Positions 34,875 through 43,516 of a DNA stretch of 64,000 bases are shown one piece after another; position 1 is the stretch's first letter; every line of letters starts with the position of its first letter. The position numbers were made by a program, and so were the translations under genes. Under the pieces are notes generated by a model. It was not told the DNA's origin. It worked only from the letters and a program-made list of their open reading frames with translations, and ran no database searches. Source of the DNA: Mycolicibacterium sp. 018/SC-01/001 (GTDB lineage: Bacteria; Actinomycetota; Actinomycetes; Mycobacteriales; Mycobacteriaceae). The stretch is taken from positions 62,001-126,000 of the forward strand of contig NZ_VKAA01000004.1 of NCBI RefSeq assembly GCF_007096635.1. The letters run 5' to 3'.

Positions 34875-35519
34875 ATGCCGAACCAGAATCTCACCCTCAT
34901 CGCCTTCCTGCTCGATCGCTCCGGATCGATGCAATCCATTAAGTCCGATGTGGTCGGCGGCTTCGATGCGTTCCTCGCAGAGCAGCGCGCCGGCGACGGT
35001 GACTGTCGGGTCACACTTGCGCAGTTCGACGATGGGTACGAGGTCGTTTACCGTGCGCTGCCCGTCGGCGATGTGCCCCCCTTGGTACTGAATCCGCGCA
35101 ACACCACTGCACTGTTGGACTCGATGGGCAAGTTGATAACCGACACTGCTGCGGAGATTGCCGCGTTCGCCAAGGATGACAAGCCAGGCTCTGTCATCAT
35201 CGCGATCATGACCGACGGCCTGGAGAACGCCAGCCAGGAGTGGAGCCGGCCCGCCATTAAGGCTCTTGTCGAACAGCAGACCAACGAATTCGGCTGGGAA
35301 TTCCTCTATATGGGTGCCGATCAGGATGCCGTCGAGGTCGGCAAAGACCTGGGAGTCAAGGCTGAGCAGGCTGCCACGTACAGCAGAGGGAAGTCCAGAG
35401 AGGCGATGGCGGCGATGTCGGTCAACGTGCGGGGGTATCGGAACGCGAGGTTGCTCGACGAAGCGGCACCCATGCCGGCGTTTTCCGAGGATCAGCGGTC
35501 CGAGCTCGGCGATGACTGA
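34875..35519 (+). CDS. von Willebrand factor A-domain protein
   Basis: A 214-aa cytosolic protein, essentially one vWA domain. The MIDAS metal motif is LLDRSGSMQS (DxSxS, about residues 12-21); other parts are NTTALLDSMG (the conserved Thr, about 77) and AIMTDGLENAS (the Asp, about 115). VWA domains bind partner proteins through a metal, as in TerY or chelatase-like complexes. There is an SD (AAAGGA) 8 bases upstream. It is encoded directly after the HTH-like gene. The partner is unknown. Confidence 0.85.
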   Translation: MPNQNLTLIAFLLDRSGSMQSIKSDVVGGFDAFLAEQRAGDGDCRVTLAQFDDGYEVVYRALPVGDVPPLVLNPRNTTALLDSMGKLITDTAAEIAAFAKDDKPGSVIIAIMTDGLENASQEWSRPAIKALVEQQTNEFGWEFLYMGADQDAVEVGKDLGVKAEQAATYSRGKSREAMAAMSVNVRGYRNARLLDEAAPMPAFSEDQRSELGDD

Positions 35520-35578
35520 CACGCCCGCGCAGCTGCCGGAATGGCTACAGTCGGCACGATAAGGACGGGTAGGTATCG

Positions 35579-35740
35579 ATGCACGATGCGTTCGACGCTT
35601 GGGAGACCCACGCCGTAACGATGCTGACGTATACAGTTCAGCGCCACAGCAGGTTTGACACGTCCGTCCAGCTCCCGGAGTTCGTACGAGCAAAGTCTGG
35701 TGTCACACAACAACGGTCTCATCATGAACTAAATCGGTGA
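35579..35740 (+). CDS. Possible 53-aa small protein (weak)
   Basis: An open frame starts with ATG 35579, 9 bases after AAGGACGGG, and contains HDAFDAWETHAVTMLTYTV and FDTSVQLPEFVRAKSG. A 16-codon frame (35512-35562, LPEWLQSAR at its end) overlaps the preceding vWA stop and sits just before it. The peptide looks protein-like but I find no family. It may be the remnant of a longer gene; support is weak. Confidence 0.25.
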   Translation: MHDAFDAWETHAVTMLTYTVQRHSRFDTSVQLPEFVRAKSGVTQQRSHHELNR

Positions 35741-35878
35741 TGTTCTGGGTCGAGTCATCAACGGGTGCAATTTGAACCGCTGAGCCGTAAACTCAGCTCA
35801 CTGTGCGTGACACCAGACGGTATGGTCGGCGCCGGTTACAGATTCGCGTTAGATGCCGCCGAGCAGACCAGCTCTAGC

Positions 35879-35936
35879 AAGCCCGGGGTAGATGAGCCCC
35901 CACGGGCTTGATCAGCATCATCGCGGGGTCTTTTTT
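35879..35936 (+). terminator. Strong hairpin followed by T-run
   Basis: AAGCCCG ... CGGGCTT arms (35879-35885 and 35903-35909) enclose a second GGGG/CCCC pairing, giving a stable hairpin. A T6 run follows at 35931-35936, 21 bases later. It probably ends the transcript of the HTH-like and vWA genes, though the T-run is further away than usual. Confidence 0.5.
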
Positions 35937-36110
35937 AGGCCAAGTCGAGAATTTGCGGCCACCCGCAGGTTCCTTCGAGAAACGCAGGAAGGCTGGCTTG
36001 CCGGCCCCCGGCGAGCGGTCTAGGCCGTGCATAGTTGCCGAAAGTGCCCAAGCGGAATCCTCGCGATTCCGTGGAGGACCTGGACGGCAGCAGCTTTGCT
36101 CCCACGGCAG

Positions 36111-36145
36111 TCTCTCTCTCCCTCTCTCTCCCTTCCCCCCCCCCC
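36111..36145 (+). repeat. 35-base homopyrimidine tract ending in C11
   Basis: TC dinucleotide repeats run into a stretch of 11 C (36135-36145) in a gene-free region. Such low-complexity tracts are rare in mycobacterial DNA and can vary in length by slippage. No confident gene covers 35741-36379 apart from this tract and the hairpin at 35879. Confidence 0.9.
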
Positions 36146-36379
36146 GCGAGATTGGCAACGGATATGTCGACCTCGAATGTGGCTCTTGGCTTGTACGGTG
36201 CTGGAGCACGGCTGGGACTCGAAGACCACCGGTGGCGCACGCGCCGGCGATCGGGGTGTGCCGATGCGGGAAATCTGCTGACGGATCGGTTCGAGGGCCT
36301 CGGCTTCGAGCGCCTATGAAGCCAGGAACTGGGCTGACTCACCCGCTAGGGTGAAGCCCGCAGAGACAGAGGAGTCCCC

Positions 36380-36895
36380 GTGAAGAAAGTCTTCGTCGCG
36401 GCCACCGCCGCGTTACTCGTCGCCGTCCTCGGCGCTTGTGGATCCGGAAGTAATACGCATACGGCGTCGACGCCGCCTGCAAGCGCGACCGCATCGGGGG
36501 CACCGGATACGCCGATGACTTGGGTTAAGGTGTTCGAGTACGTCGGCAAACAGGGCGACACGCTGGACGACGAGTCACCAAAGTTCGAACTCCGCGGCCC
36601 GTCCAGGCTCCGCTACACCGTCACAGCGACGCCTAACCGCCCCGACTTTCAGGGACGTGTAGCCGACATTGGATTTCAGGATGTCAGACTGGACACCGAG
36701 TCGAGCCGCGTCGACACCATTATCAACATCGACGACCCGGGCACGGGAATGCAGGATCTCGGTGACCGTGACGGAACCTACTTTCTTATGGTCTCCGCGA
36801 AGGGTGGCACGATCCAATCCGACGAGCTGGGCGGCATCCCGAAGGCCGGCTGGACCGACACCGTTGTGAGGATCGTGGTGGAGCAGCAGAGCTGA
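36380..36895 (+). CDS. Secreted lipoprotein, unknown
   Basis: A 171-aa protein from GTG 36380, 5 bases after GAGGAG. A signal peptide (KKVFVAATAALLVAVLGACG) ends in the lipobox VLGAC, so Cys20 should be lipidated. The following Ser/Thr/Ala/Pro linker (to about residue 45) leads to a beta-rich domain: TWVKVFEYVGKQG, FELRGPSRLRYTV, DTYFL-like strands, ending VRIVVEQQS. No enzymatic motif is visible; it may be a cell-envelope binding protein. Confidence 0.8.
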   Translation: MKKVFVAATAALLVAVLGACGSGSNTHTASTPPASATASGAPDTPMTWVKVFEYVGKQGDTLDDESPKFELRGPSRLRYTVTATPNRPDFQGRVADIGFQDVRLDTESSRVDTIINIDDPGTGMQDLGDRDGTYFLMVSAKGGTIQSDELGGIPKAGWTDTVVRIVVEQQS

Positions 36896-37979
36896 TGCCT
36901 GGGGCACGATCCGCAGTCCGCCACCGGGTGTGATTTGCCGACGTGGAAACGTCATGACCCGCAGCCAGTTTCAGCCAACAAGTTTCGCTGATAAAGAACA
37001 AGTCAGTCGTTCTCAAATGCCTAACGGCGTGTCACGAAGGGGTCTGCAACTGATTCCTTCTGAGTCCGGGTGTTCACGCACAGCTAGAGCGCGAGCATTT
37101 TCAGGCCAAGGGGCCTTTTGTTGCCCTACGCTGGCGCAGAATCAGCTACGGGCATCGTTGAGCAGACGCGACGTTCAAGGTTCCGCGGACTGTCCTGGAC
37201 GGATGTAGTCGTTGCGTGGCCCGAGTACCGCGCTCTCATGCGCTGGCTTAAAAACAAGAGCTACCACCGCCTGTCCGGCTGCTGGGGTACCACAAGTAGC
37301 AGCGGAATCTTCAGCCGGGTACAAATGTGCGAGTAGCAAACCACTGTCGCCTCTCGTGAGGGCGAAATAACTACCTCCGGGCACTTTACACAGTCGAGTT
37401 TCGAAAGAATGCTGTTGCCGTCGGCAGCCCGACCCCATTCTGACCCCAATTGCGGTGGCCAGGCCTGAGCAGGCGTGCGGTGCCGTCGCCCTAGGCGAGC
37501 GCGAAAGAGCTTCAGAAACACACGATGAAACCTTCGCGACGACAGATGGTTGGGCAGTCTATTGGCAACCCTACATACTCGATTTGCGCATGGTTGTGGC
37601 CCTAGTGCAGTCTGCGTAAACCATTCGTATCTAGTCGGTTTGGGCAGCTCGCTCCTCGTATGCAGGCGGGAAACATCCGTCAATCATCCGATGAACACAG
37701 TCACGCCACCTCGGCACAGTCTCCTGATCAGAGTCCGTTGCGGTGCAATGCACTTTACCCTTTTGAACTACCATAAATGCCAAGAGACAGGTTGTTGTCT
37801 GAGATCGGGCGGCGAGCGACGGCTGTCGGAGTTTAATGCCGAGCGTCGGCCACCCTGCGGCGGCCATCGAAGACAGACGCGGTGGATCATGCGCACGCAC
37901 ACGGCCGGCTGCCGACCAACACCCGTTCCCGGCGACAGCGGATGCCTTTCAGCAAACCTCACCGCAGAGCGGGGACAGC
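36896..37979. other. Gene-free stretch
   Basis: Over 1 kb with only short open frames on both strands, none with a start, SD and plausible composition together. AT content is slightly higher than in flanking genes. I find no transposon ends, tRNA, or repeats. It may contain decayed genes whose ends are not recognisable. Confidence 0.6.
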
Positions 37980-38666
37980 TCAGGGTTTAAATTCGAGCTT
38001 GGCAACTTGGTCATTGAACATCGTGGCCAGCACACCCATGTCGGCGGCGGCCAAGGAACTGTTGTTCCGCGACGCGGCCACGTCGATGTCGATTCCGCGG
38101 TATTGTCCCTCAATCACCGATGCCGATGATGGACGGTCAGCGACTAGACTACTCACAGTGAATGCTGTTGCCCACAAGGGAATCCCGGCGACCGACTCTT
38201 TTCGAATCTGCACTGTGTTGCCGTTCTGCTCAAGCGTTGGACAGGCTTCGACAATCGTCGCGATATTCGGGTGGTCCTGATTCTTGGGCAGTATCAGATC
38301 CACCCGGTAACGCAGTGACCGTGATTCAGCATTTGCATCCAAGCTGGCGAGAACGTGGGAGTCGCCAACCCGCTCCCAGCGTTCGGTCAACGGTGCGCAG
38401 CCTAGGTCGGAGCCTCCGCCTGAGGGCTCGTCGACTAGGTACGGAGCTTGCCAGTTGCCACTTGCATTCGACGGGAATGATTCGCGCCCAACCATCATTG
38501 CCGGAGTGACGATGGTCAGCTTCGCCTGCTGGGTCCCCGAAGTTGCATTCGCCGAATGATCTCCTATCTCCTCCTGTTGCGATGAGCAGCCCGCTATCGA
38601 GGCCAAGCCGGCGACTATAAGCACCGCGCGGGTGGCACGAAGGACTGTCTCCCGCGTGGCAGCCAT
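37980..38666 (-). CDS. Secreted lipoprotein, unknown
   Basis: A 228-aa protein from ATG 38666. The signal peptide ends in LASIAGC (about residue 26), a mycobacterial lipobox, giving a lipidated Cys. The longer open frame upstream is Arg/Pro-rich and not coding. The mature domain is mixed: LTIVTPAMMVG, DLGCAPLTERWERVGDSHVL, VDLILPKN, and VASRNNSSLAAADMGVLATMF. Two further cysteines (about 110 and 160) could pair. No known family is recognised. Confidence 0.75.
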   Translation of the reverse strand: MAATRETVLRATRAVLIVAGLASIAGCSSQQEEIGDHSANATSGTQQAKLTIVTPAMMVGRESFPSNASGNWQAPYLVDEPSGGGSDLGCAPLTERWERVGDSHVLASLDANAESRSLRYRVDLILPKNQDHPNIATIVEACPTLEQNGNTVQIRKESVAGIPLWATAFTVSSLVADRPSSASVIEGQYRGIDIDVAASRNNSSLAAADMGVLATMFNDQVAKLEFKP

Positions 38667-39088
38667 TCGGGATGTTGTTTCACTGATTACCGCCAACCGC
38701 ACGTTCATAGAATCGCCAATCTGAAGATCGCGAAGCGCCTTGCGGAGCTTCATCGTCGTCTCCATGCTTGCTGTCAACGCCCGACCGTGTCGCACTTTGC
38801 CTGCTGGGCACCCAGCTATCTTGGATTGAACTCGCCCTCGGCAAAGGCGTGTGCTCTTCGCGTCGAAGCTCGCGAGAGCGCATGCGCACGGCGCACCGGT
38901 CCGCATACCAGCTTTAACCCGGTCTCGGACGCCACGATGGATGACCGGTCTGAGGCCACTGAAAACGTACAATGCGGCTAAGCCTCTTCCCCGACATTGG
39001 GACTGCCTATGGCACGCACGGCCTTTGCGGTCGGCGCGACGGCGACAACACGCGGGTTCGTGCGGCCGCATAGAAGTGCAGGATTGAG
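38667..39088. other. Gene-free stretch between two minus-strand secreted proteins
   Basis: The bases upstream of the lipoprotein contain an open frame on the minus strand that continues past the signal peptide, but its composition is not coding. No promoter element or repeat stands out. Confidence 0.5.
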
Positions 39089-39412
39089 CTACCAGGTCCC
39101 AGATCGGATGGCGTTGGTTTTGACGTACCACTCGACCCAGTAACCGTTAGCATTCGGCTTCGACCACCGGAGGTTGACGAAATGCGGCGCCATCTGGTCG
39201 CATGGCCGAAATCCCGGATAACCATATCCAAATACCCGGGTGCACGCCCTGCTAGCCTGGCTGACTTCCGCGCGGTCGATCTTCATCCACGCGTGGTCGC
39301 CGCCGTTGCCGTCACGGCCGCCTTGTGCCCATGCCTGGGCTGGCGGCGGTGTGATCATTGCTAAGGCGACCGGGGCGGCCGCTACCCCGACAAGCAGCTT
39401 TTTCACCGACAC
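39089..39412 (-). CDS. Small secreted protein
   Basis: A 107-aa protein from GTG 39412 (GTG 39406 alternative), with GGGAGGG directly before. The signal peptide (VKKLLVGVAAAPVALAMITPPPAQA) is clear, cleavage near residue 28. The mature domain has two cysteines (ACTRVFGYGYPGFRPCD) and many aromatic residues (VEWYVKTN), suggesting a small disulphide-stabilised extracellular domain. A family is not recognised. Confidence 0.75.
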   Translation of the reverse strand: MSVKKLLVGVAAAPVALAMITPPPAQAWAQGGRDGNGGDHAWMKIDRAEVSQASRACTRVFGYGYPGFRPCDQMAPHFVNLRWSKPNANGYWVEWYVKTNAIRSGTW

Positions 39413-39838
39413 TTTCCCTCCCTGTGAACGTGCTGAGTATTGGACTTTAGAGGAGCGCCCTGCTGGGCGCGACGGGTTTAGCAAAGTCGACCGTGGTCTA
39501 GCCCAAACCGATCGACCAGCGACTTCGAAGCCGTGCGCGAGAACAGCAAGAGAGGCCGAACCTAAGATGCCAATCGCCTATACAAGCCCTGTTGAGCGCG
39601 CTCTTTGTCCCGTACGACGAAAGGCGCACTTCTCATCGCTGTTTGCGTTGCGACGAGTTGATGACGGTCAGCGTTTCGGGCGCACCGTTCCGATGCGGAG
39701 CATCGACCAGATTTCAGACGTTCGACGGACACCGACGGTCAGCAGACTCGATGACATCTGTGTTGAAATCCGACACGGCGCCCTCCCGGCTCCGCCCGAG
39801 ATGATACGTGCCGCCGAAACTTTCGAAGGAAGAGCTGA
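39413..39838. other. Intergenic stretch, divergent promoters
   Basis: 426 bases between the divergent small secreted protein and the 458-aa lipoprotein. A plus-strand open frame at 39592-39804 has two Cys pairs but no SD and no convincing codon bias, so I do not call it. Promoters for both neighbours must lie here. Confidence 0.5.
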
Positions 39839-41215
39839 ATGAGATTCGCTGGTGCACACCGGGCTCAGCGGACAGCGTGCGTTGTCCTGATCCTCTCTAT
39901 TGTTGCCGCGTGTTCATCTTCGCCGAAGCCACAGTCAGCGGACCTTTCGTCTGCACCGGCTTCGTCCGGGCAGACCACGGCGAGAATGAGCCCGCCATCA
40001 CCATCCCAGGCGGCGCCGTTGCGGGCTGACCTTCCGGAAGGCAGTAGCGGGTCACTCCGGCGAAACCTCTCGACCATTTACACCGGATGCGACCCCGATG
40101 GCTCCAGTAATGTGCTCGATGACTCCGCATACTTTTTCGACACCTCCCAAGGCGTCAGCGCGAAGCTCCCCCGTCCCGCAATCGATGCCTCCGACGAACT
40201 CCTCGGCTATAACTGCACGCTCACCGCAGCAGCAGACGGCGCTCAATGGGTTGTGTACCTGATCCGCACGAAAACCCCTTCCCGCGGCCTGACGCCCGAA
40301 TCCGAGCAGATTCGCATCCACTCGTTCGACCTCACCGGCCGAAAGCCGCCCGTCGTCAAACCTTTTCCGCTCGACTCCGACGAGTCTTGGAGCTTGTATC
40401 CGGGAAGCGGCACATTCGTCGTCTACCGCACCGACTCCAACTCCAATCTCGATGAGGTCGCATTCTTCAATCCCGAAACTCTTGACATCAGTGCCCAGTC
40501 TGCGGTGCCTGCCCCGAACGAGGACTGGATCGTCGGTTTCAACTACTACGGATACGCGCTGGCAAGAGACACATCGAATAGCACCCGCGACATGCACTTC
40601 ATCAGCGGCTCCACGGGCCAAGAAGTCGGCCTCTTCCCGGATTGGGGCGATATGGTGTCGACAGAATCAGGCTTTCTAGTCGAGCACACATCCGAAGACG
40701 GGGCGCGGTTCTTTGATATGCGGACCAACGCCCTCAGCGATGTAGTCGCCCCCTACCTCGTCGCTGACGAACTCATGCACCAAGGAGACAAACTGGCTTG
40801 GCGGGGTACACCAGCTGCCGCCGCGGATCAAATCTACGGCGACTTCTTTCTCTATCAAGGGAATCTCGACGACCCCGGATACTTTCTGTCCGTGCTCAAC
40901 CTGAAGACCGGCAAATCTGTATTCACTCTTGACTCGACGCAACTTGACGGCCTTAAGATCGCCAATGCTCACATCGCCGGGCAGTATTTATACTTGGAAA
41001 AAGAGGAAGGAGACAACCCCGTTATCGACTTCCTCACGCGTGACGTAGCTGCGTCGACTTGGTCGTTACGTCCCGCCGCCGAGCTGGCCAACGGTTGGTC
41101 GTTGATTCTGACTGGCGATGCTAAGACGAGTAATTCGATTGGGACCGGTGTCTCCGATGACGCCTATTTAGCCCGCGGGAAGAATGGGCAACCCTACAGC
41201 GGCCCGTGGTTCTAA
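39839..41215 (+). CDS. Large secreted lipoprotein, beta-propeller-like
   Basis: A 458-aa protein with SD GGAAGAG 4 bases upstream of ATG 39839. The signal peptide ends in IVAACSSS (lipidated Cys25), then a Ser/Pro/Ala linker to about residue 70. The rest is a long beta-rich domain with repeated tetrad-like strands (FDTSQGVSAKL, WVVYLIRTK, FVVYRTDSNS, GYALARDTS, ISGSTGQEVGLF, YFLSVLNLKTGKSVFTLD), as in WD/YVTN-type propellers. It probably forms an extracellular binding platform. No catalytic residues are evident. Confidence 0.8.
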   Translation: MRFAGAHRAQRTACVVLILSIVAACSSSPKPQSADLSSAPASSGQTTARMSPPSPSQAAPLRADLPEGSSGSLRRNLSTIYTGCDPDGSSNVLDDSAYFFDTSQGVSAKLPRPAIDASDELLGYNCTLTAAADGAQWVVYLIRTKTPSRGLTPESEQIRIHSFDLTGRKPPVVKPFPLDSDESWSLYPGSGTFVVYRTDSNSNLDEVAFFNPETLDISAQSAVPAPNEDWIVGFNYYGYALARDTSNSTRDMHFISGSTGQEVGLFPDWGDMVSTESGFLVEHTSEDGARFFDMRTNALSDVVAPYLVADELMHQGDKLAWRGTPAAAADQIYGDFFLYQGNLDDPGYFLSVLNLKTGKSVFTLDSTQLDGLKIANAHIAGQYLYLEKEEGDNPVIDFLTRDVAASTWSLRPAAELANGWSLILTGDAKTSNSIGTGVSDDAYLARGKNGQPYSGPWF

Positions 41216-41290
41216 CTTTTCTCGGTGAGCCGGCGGCGTCAACAACTGTCGGAAGGTTTTCTCGTCACCACCCGTGGACGTGTCACCCTC

Positions 41291-41307
41291 GCGCGCCTCA
41301 GGCGCGC
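41291..41307 (+). terminator. GC hairpin downstream of the lipoprotein gene
   Basis: GCGCGCC-TCA-GGCGCGC, a perfect 7-base stem with a 3-base loop, begins 76 bases after the stop. No clear T-run follows. Mycobacterial terminators frequently lack T-runs, so this hairpin is a reasonable end signal. Confidence 0.5.
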
Positions 41308-42422
41308 CTCTTAAGGACCACGCCCCCTTGGAGACGCACAATCAAGACAGCCGGTGCATCCCCTTCCTGGGTGGTAGAGCTTTCTGAACGGTCTTCCACA
41401 TCGTGTTGCGCCGAATCTATCCACCGCCCGGCGAACATCAAAGCAGTCAGGTCTGCGTCGGGCTTTCATCGACAAACACCGCACCCTCAATCCCCCGAGG
41501 TCGCACAACACGCCCAACAGACCTATGGGCCACCTCCTCAGCAGTGTGGCTTCGACGGTCGCAGTGTCAGACTTGAGCCGAGCCCACGATTGACGGCCAA
41601 CCCTTCGGCGCAACCTCGATAAGTCAGCGATTCTGGGGCGCCTCGTCTCGGGAGACCTCACGGTGTGCCATCACCTGCTGAGGTATTTGTCTACGGCCGA
41701 CTGGTGAAGCTTTTCATCGTCGTTCGCGCGGCTGTGCAGATTGGGGCATGCGCACACGGGACACCTCGACAGCGCGAAGCCGCGGTTCATCGTCGCTGGC
41801 GGCGGCGCGAGCTGTACAACCCGTCTCCGCGTTGCCGAACAGCTCCTAAAACTCTGCTTCATACAAAAGCGGCTCATGGCTCCGTCCTTCCAAATGTGCG
41901 TTAACAGGATGGTCCTCGCCTTGTGCGGGCAACCTTCGGCCAAAGCAGCCGGCGCAGTCGGCAGGGGATCGACTTTCCCTGCCTACCTTCAGGCTCTAAC
42001 GCGGCGGAGCCGACCGTCCTAGGTGTGGCCGCAGTACACATACCGGGCAAGGTTGGTACAAATGTTGCTACATTTGCGCGGCGGCATTGCTGCAATGCGA
42101 CGCATGGGCGCTGAGTGATCGCCCCCGGAGCAGGTGGCGACACCAGCTGCGACGCCCAACACAAGGCGGTGCAAGCCGTCCCATCGGCACCAATGCCGCG
42201 ACCCGGCACATGATGAGATCGGAATAGGCGCGGCTTGTGCCAATCGAACCAACTACCAGGCGCAGATCGAAATTGTTGCTATAGCGGCTGCAATTTGTTG
42301 CGACATTTACTATCGTCTGTACACACGATGTTGCGTCGAGCTCGGGTCGGGATGTGAGTCCGCCGACGGTCGTTGCCGACGTCGTCGAAAGTGGGGATGG
42401 CATCTGTGGGGGTCCAGCAAAC
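41308..42422. other. Gene-free stretch
   Basis: About 1.1 kb before the response regulator. Several open frames of 60-100 codons exist on both strands but none has an SD, a family motif and coding-like third positions together. Just before the regulator the DNA is AT-richer (42240-42330), which may hold its promoter. Confidence 0.55.
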
Positions 42423-43136
42423 ATGACTGAGCAACTGGTGATGGCGACAGAAAACTCGCCGATCACGTCGCGCGAACGACCGTGCATCAACGCCGTCATC
42501 ATCGACGATCATGATGTGGTGCATGCCGGCGTGCACGCGTGGTGCCTAGAGGCTGATCCACGGATTCGCTTCGTGGGCAGTTATCTACATCCTGTGGAAT
42601 TCACCGACCGCTACTCGATGGCCTCGTGCGAGGTCGACGTCGTCATATTCGACCTGCAAATCGACGGGAACAGGCCCGCGTTCGACATTCTGCAGCAGTT
42701 GTGTGCAGCCGGCCACCGGGTGGTTGTCTACTCGCACATTACGGCTGATGAGGTGATTCTGCAGTGCCTGGAACTTGGCGCGATCACCTATCTAGTTAAG
42801 TCGGAGGGACGAGCCCATCTCATCGAGGCGATCCAAGCGGCGTCGTCAAACACACCGCATATGGGGCCCAGAATGGCTCAAGCGTTGCTGAACGATAAAG
42901 CTTCTACCCGACCGAACTTATCGGAGCGCGAGAAGGAAGTGCTAGTCGCCTGGTTCCAGACGGAAAGTAAGGAGCTCGTCGGTAAGCGGTTATTTATCGC
43001 TCCGAGTACCGTTCGCACGCATCTGCAGCGCGCCCGCGCGAAATATGCCGCAGTCGGACGGCCTGCGCCGACGAAGTCGGCCCTACTGGCGCGCGCCATA
43101 CAGGATGGAATTCTGGGCTTATCTGACCTGGTGTGA
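42423..43136 (+). CDS. NarL/LuxR-type response regulator
   Basis: A 237-aa protein from ATG 42423. The receiver domain opens INAVIIDDHDVVHAGVHAW, with the acidic pair DD; the phosphorylation Asp is in VVIFDLQIDG (about residue 76), the Thr/Ser region in VVVYSHITADE, and the Lys in TYLVKSEG. The LuxR helix-turn-helix is LSEREKEVLVAWFQTESKELVGKRLFIAPSTVRTHLQRARAKY (about 160-205). It should bind DNA after phosphorylation. The nearest histidine kinase is the 771-aa protein 380 bases away on the other strand. Confidence 0.9.
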   Translation: MTEQLVMATENSPITSRERPCINAVIIDDHDVVHAGVHAWCLEADPRIRFVGSYLHPVEFTDRYSMASCEVDVVIFDLQIDGNRPAFDILQQLCAAGHRVVVYSHITADEVILQCLELGAITYLVKSEGRAHLIEAIQAASSNTPHMGPRMAQALLNDKASTRPNLSEREKEVLVAWFQTESKELVGKRLFIAPSTVRTHLQRARAKYAAVGRPAPTKSALLARAIQDGILGLSDLV

Positions 43137-43516
43137 GCTAGCCATCTCTAACCGTACGAACTTATACAAGCGCATGTGCGACTCGCGCCATAGAGCACTA
43201 CAGAAAAGAACCACCTTCCCTTTATGGGAGCCCTGAACCTTACGGCAGCCGCTTGGGCGGGCGCAAACCAAGAGCCACCGATCGGTGCTGCTCGGCAGAT
43301 AACAAAGCTTGACAAGCCGTCTATTGCCCTACGTGGGCATTTCGTCGCGGCTGCACGCTGCTCACCTGTCTGCCGATGCTGCATCGCCCAATTCCGCCCG
43401 CGTTGCCGCGCTGCTATAACACGAAATTGGCGTCTGTTCGATCCCGCAAGCAACTCCCACACCGTAAGATCGACGACCCGCGGCTGCGGACACCCCGGAT
43501 CACCTCCTGCTGCCTG
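43137..43516. other. Short gap between response regulator and kinase 3' ends
   Basis: 380 bases separate the convergent regulator and kinase genes. Small open frames exist but none is supportable. No hairpin was clear. Confidence 0.5.

Noticed and set aside
36027..36319. Several frames crossing the TC/C11 tract
   Set aside because: Their similarity to Ser/Leu repeats comes only from the low-complexity tract; no SD or conserved part.
39592..39804. Plus-strand frame with two Cys pairs
   Set aside because: No SD, no family motif and no coding bias; likely chance.
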